16,635 bases of DNA, taken from positions 1 to 16,635 of the forward strand of contig CAJOFG010000063.1 of the NCBI GenBank assembly GCA_905233965.1, given 5' to 3'. The notes below the pieces were generated by a model that was not told the origin of the DNA, did no database searches, and was given only the letters and a program-made list of their open reading frames with translations. The stretch is from an uncultured Selenomonadaceae bacterium (GTDB lineage Bacteria > Bacillota > Negativicutes > Selenomonadales > Selenomonadaceae). Both the position numbers and the translations under genes were made by a program. Positions 14,401 through 16,635 of the stretch are shown here, in pieces (the stretch's first letter is position 1; the number at the start of each line of letters is the position of its first letter).

Positions 14401-14438
14401 AAAGCAGACAATTCAAAAAATAATTGTCTGCTTTTTTT
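14401..14438 (+). terminator. Terminator of the upp-phosphorylase-pnuC operon
   Basis: A perfect 13-bp stem (14401-14413 with 14422-14434) closes an 8-nt loop and is followed by a T run (14432-14438). It is the strongest plus-strand terminator in the window. Confidence 0.93.
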
Positions 14439-14466
14439 GATACAATCGATACAGGAGGTGGAAAAA

Positions 14467-14613
14467 ATGAGCGGTAAAAAAGGTATGGGACACAGAAATT
14501 GGACAAAAACCGAAAAATTATGTTATGTCCCGGCGTGCGTTCGTCTTTACCGACACGCCCCAAACTCCTTGAACGTCCGCCTTGCCCCGTTCCTTAACTT
14601 TGTGATAGAATAA
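14467..14613 (+). pseudogene. Possible transposase N-terminal remnant (48 codons)
   Basis: An open frame with a strong AGGAGGTG 6 nt before its ATG and an extended -10 (TGA-TACAAT, 14438-14446) ahead. The first 18 residues (MSGKKGMGHRNWTKTEKL) look like the start of IS3-family OrfA helix-turn-helix proteins, where a GKKG..HR.WT..EKL opening is common. The similarity stops there: residues 19-48 are unlike any helix-turn-helix continuation, and the end overlaps the promoter of the next gene. I read it as the left-end remnant of an insertion sequence joined to host DNA. A genuine small protein cannot be excluded. Confidence 0.4.
14582..14611 (+). promoter_or_regulatory. Promoter of the kinase-transketolase operon
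   Basis: TTGCCC (14582-14587), an 18-nt spacer and TAGAAT (14606-14611), preceded by TGA as an extended -10, point to transcription start near 14618, about 40 nt before the ATG at 14659. Confidence 0.55.
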
Positions 14614-14658
14614 TCCGAATTTATTTGCGGGCGTTTTATTTTTAAGGAGTTGAATGCG

Positions 14659-15426
14659 ATGGCAAAAACTTGGCAGGATTATGAATTGACTGTCAACGGG
14701 TTGGCGCAAAAAATCCGTTACAATCCGGAAACCGTCGAAAAAATTTTTTTGCCGCTCTTGGAAAAATTGACGGCGATTTACCGGAAAAAAAATTCGCGCG
14801 TAATTTTGTTTCTCGTCGCACCGCCGGCAACCGGAAAATCCACTTTGACGCTCTTCCTCGAAAAGTTGTCGCGGGAGAACGAAAATTTGATTCCGGTTCA
14901 AGCCGTCGGCATGGACGGATTCCATTATCACTCGGATTTTATAAAAACTCATTCGGTGATCCGTGACGGGAAAGAAATTCCGATGTCGGAAATTAAAGGT
15001 TGCCCGGAAACTTTCGACGTTGAAAAACTCAAACAAAAATTAACCGACCTTCGTGCAGGCGATACAAATTTCCCGATTTACGACAGAAAAATTCATGATG
15101 TTATCGAAGATGCCGCGAAGGTTGACGGAAAAATTATTTTGTTCGAGGGAAACTGGTTGCTCCTCAAAGATGACGCGTGGAAAAATTTGCGGGAATTTGC
15201 GGATTATTCTCTGATGATTAAAGCCGACTTGAAAATTTTGAAAGACCGGTTGATCGGGCGAAAAGTTCAGGGCGGATTTTCCGTCGAGGACGCGACCGCA
15301 TTTTACGAAAAGAGCGACAGCCAAAATGTTTTGCGCACTCTCAACGACTCCGCAGTTGCCGACGAAACTTGGCAAATGCTTGACGATAACGATTACATCA
15401 TTTCAGATGAAGGAGGAAAACTTTAA
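14659..15426 (+). CDS. P-loop nucleoside/nucleotide kinase family protein
   Basis: A 255-residue cytosolic kinase of the phosphoribulokinase/uridine kinase-like P-loop group, similar to the poorly characterised YggC/YfhK-type proteins annotated as 'nucleoside/nucleotide kinase family'. The Walker A motif is APPATGKST (54-62). GMDGFHYHSDF (84-94) supplies the likely catalytic Asp86; FPIYDRKIHD (138-147) and ILFEGNWLLL (160-169) are the substrate and Walker-B-like strands; the lid is around RLIGRKVQGGFS (197-208). The substrate cannot be told from sequence; a sugar or nucleoside is likely given the transketolase genes. The ATG at 14659 is 9 nt after AAGGAG; a TTG at 14650 in the same frame touches the Shine-Dalgarno and is rejected. 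The stop codon abuts the next ATG. Confidence 0.8.
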   Translation: MAKTWQDYELTVNGLAQKIRYNPETVEKIFLPLLEKLTAIYRKKNSRVILFLVAPPATGKSTLTLFLEKLSRENENLIPVQAVGMDGFHYHSDFIKTHSVIRDGKEIPMSEIKGCPETFDVEKLKQKLTDLRAGDTNFPIYDRKIHDVIEDAAKVDGKIILFEGNWLLLKDDAWKNLREFADYSLMIKADLKILKDRLIGRKVQGGFSVEDATAFYEKSDSQNVLRTLNDSAVADETWQMLDDNDYIISDEGGKL

Positions 15427-16281
15427 ATGACTGCTGACGAAAAAAAAGATTTGGCACTTTTTGCCTTGAAGGTTCGTGAGGGAATTGTTCGCGGCACTCA
15501 CGCGGCGAAGAGCGGACATCCGGGCGGTTCACTCTCCGCGACGGAATATTTTGCTTACCTCTACAAAAAAGAATTGCGCGTCAATCCGAAAAATCCGAAA
15601 GATCCGAATCGCGATCGTTTTGTTTTGTCGAAAGGTCATTGTGCGCCCGGACTTTATGCGACGCTTGCCAATGCCGGATTTTTCCCCGTCGATGAGTTGT
15701 TGACGCTCCGCAAAATCGGTTCGCGTCTGCAAGGTCACCCGAACATGAATATGACACCCGGCGTCGATATGTCCACCGGTTCACTCGGTCAGGGAATTTC
15801 GACGGCTGCCGGCATGGCGAAGGCGGCAAAATTTCTCAAAAAAGATATTAACGTCTACGCTCTGCTCGGCGACGGCGAACTTGCCGAAGGACAAGTTTGG
15901 GAGGCGGTAACTTTTGCCGCGCATTACAAGCTGGATAATCTTTGTATCGCCGTTGACGTGAACGGTTTGCAGATTGACGGAAAAACTGCCGACGTTATGA
16001 ACACCGCACCGCTTGACAAAAGATTTGACGCTTTCGGCTGTGCCGTGATTGAGATTGACGGGAACAATTTCGACGAGTTGGAAAAGGCATTTAAATTTTT
16101 CCACGCGAACGCCGGGACGGGAAAGCCGACCGCAATTTTGATGAAGACCGTCAAGGGCAAAGGAATTTCTTTCATGGAAAATCAAGTCGGCTGGCACGGA
16201 AAAGCTCCGAATGATGCGGAACTTGAACAGGCTTTGAAAGAAATTGCGGACGCTCGGAAAAAAATTGAGGAGGCGGCTTGA
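15427..16281 (+). CDS. Transketolase, N-terminal (TPP-binding) subunit
   Basis: The first half of a split transketolase: transfers two-carbon ketol units in the non-oxidative pentose phosphate pathway using thiamine diphosphate. The 284 residues include [15 protein letters not shown] (conserved His), [13 protein letters not shown], the [20 protein letters not shown] block, and the TPP/Mg motif beginning [13 protein letters not shown] with a downstream conserved Asn in [10 protein letters not shown]. The length fits N-terminal subunits of split enzymes. It starts immediately after the kinase stop codon, with GGAGGAAAACTTTAA as its leader, and is followed 1 nt later by the C-terminal subunit gene, so the pair should be translated together. 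Confidence 0.95.
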   Translation: MTADEKKDLALFALKVREGIVRGTHAAKSGHPGGSLSATEYFAYLYKKELRVNPKNPKDPNRDRFVLSKGHCAPGLYATLANAGFFPVDELLTLRKIGSRLQGHPNMNMTPGVDMSTGSLGQGISTAAGMAKAAKFLKKDINVYALLGDGELAEGQVWEAVTFAAHYKLDNLCIAVDVNGLQIDGKTADVMNTAPLDKRFDAFGCAVIEIDGNNFDELEKAFKFFHANAGTGKPTAILMKTVKGKGISFMENQVGWHGKAPNDAELEQALKEIADARKKIEEAA

Positions 16282-16282
16282 G

Positions 16283-16635
16283 ATGTCGGAAGTAAAAAAA
16301 ATCGCAACGCGTGAAAGTTACGGAAACGCTTTAATCGAACTCGGAAAAAAATTTGACAACGTCGTTGTTTTGGACGCGGACTTGGCGGCGGCGACGAAAA
16401 CCGGCGTTTTCAAAAAAAATTTCCCCGACAGATTTTTTGACTGCGGAATTGCCGAATCGAATTTAATCGGAGTCGCGGCGGGAATGTCCACGCTCGGACT
16501 TGTGCCTTTCGCGTCAACCTTTGCGATGTTCGCGGCGGGTCGTGCGTTTGAACAAGTCAGAAACACAATCGGTTATCCGCATTTGAACGTAAAAATTTGT
16601 GCGACTCACGGCGGAATTTCCGTCGGCGAAGACGG
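16283..16635 (+). CDS. Transketolase, C-terminal (pyrimidine-binding) subunit, cut by window end
   Basis: The partner of the preceding subunit; together they form one active site. The visible 117 residues contain [29 protein letters not shown], the [18 protein letters not shown] block with the catalytic Glu that activates [19 protein letters not shown] and the start of a conserved [11 protein letters not shown] loop. The ATG at 16283 has GAGGAGG 9 nt upstream, inside the end of the N-terminal subunit gene. No frameshift is visible up to the window edge. Confidence 0.95.
   Translation, partial: MSEVKKIATRESYGNALIELGKKFDNVVVLDADLAAATKTGVFKKNFPDRFFDCGIAESNLIGVAAGMSTLGLVPFASTFAMFAAGRAFEQVRNTIGYPHLNVKICATHGGISVGED

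Noticed and set aside
14650..14658. TTG at 14650 as start of the kinase-like gene
   Set aside because: It directly touches the AAGGAG, which is too close for initiation; ATG at 14659 has 9-nt spacing.
1..16635. CRISPR array, tRNA or rRNA genes
   Set aside because: No series of spaced identical repeats and no cloverleaf or rRNA-like stretch was seen; the repeats found are single pairs.

Overview
The window looks like chromosomal DNA from a low-to-mid GC bacterium, most likely of the Bacillota. Signs of this are GGAGG-type ribosome binding sites before nearly every gene, frequent TTG and GTG starts, near-consensus TTGACA/TATAAT promoters, U-tailed intrinsic terminators and a split two-subunit transketolase. 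A FlgT/LPP20-like exported protein beside an LTA-synthase-like membrane protein would fit a diderm member such as the Negativicutes; that is an inference from gene content, not a measurement.

Layout. 1-2,000 (minus strand): the 5' part of the rseP site-2 protease with its own promoter, a strong terminator, then the metF-like / Nif3-like operon. 2,037-5,119 (plus): a promoter and a two-gene envelope operon, made of a FlgT-like exported protein and an LTA-synthase-like membrane protein whose active site looks dismantled. A RelE/ParE toxin fragment lies at its 3' end. 5,295-7,113 (minus): rsgA (possibly starting at ATT) and an orphan FecE-type ABC ATPase. 7,126-7,460: a compact cassette bounded by an exact 34-bp direct repeat. 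It holds a 25-residue hydrophobic peptide gene and an opposing promoter/terminator pair that would make an antisense RNA of about 100 nt, which reads as a type I toxin-antitoxin unit. 7,460-11,054 (minus): a secreted CAP-domain protein, then a cstA-nhaC transport operon in which nhaC is broken by an apparent 11-nt deletion. cstA has a leader containing an intrinsic terminator. 11,248-14,339 (plus): an exported protein of unknown function, then upp, a uridine-phosphorylase-like gene with an apparent internal deletion, and pnuC, together a nucleobase/nucleoside/pyridine salvage group closed by a strong terminator. 14,340-14,658: a gap with repeats, a probable IS remnant and a promoter. 14,659-16,635 (plus): a P-loop nucleoside/nucleotide-kinase-like gene translationally packed against the two transketolase subunit genes, the second cut by the window end.

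The most notable item is the direct-repeat-bounded toxin/antisense cassette. Next come the conserved-residue losses in the LTA-synthase-like protein, the lesions in nhaC and the phosphorylase, and the cstA leader. No tRNA, rRNA or CRISPR array was seen.
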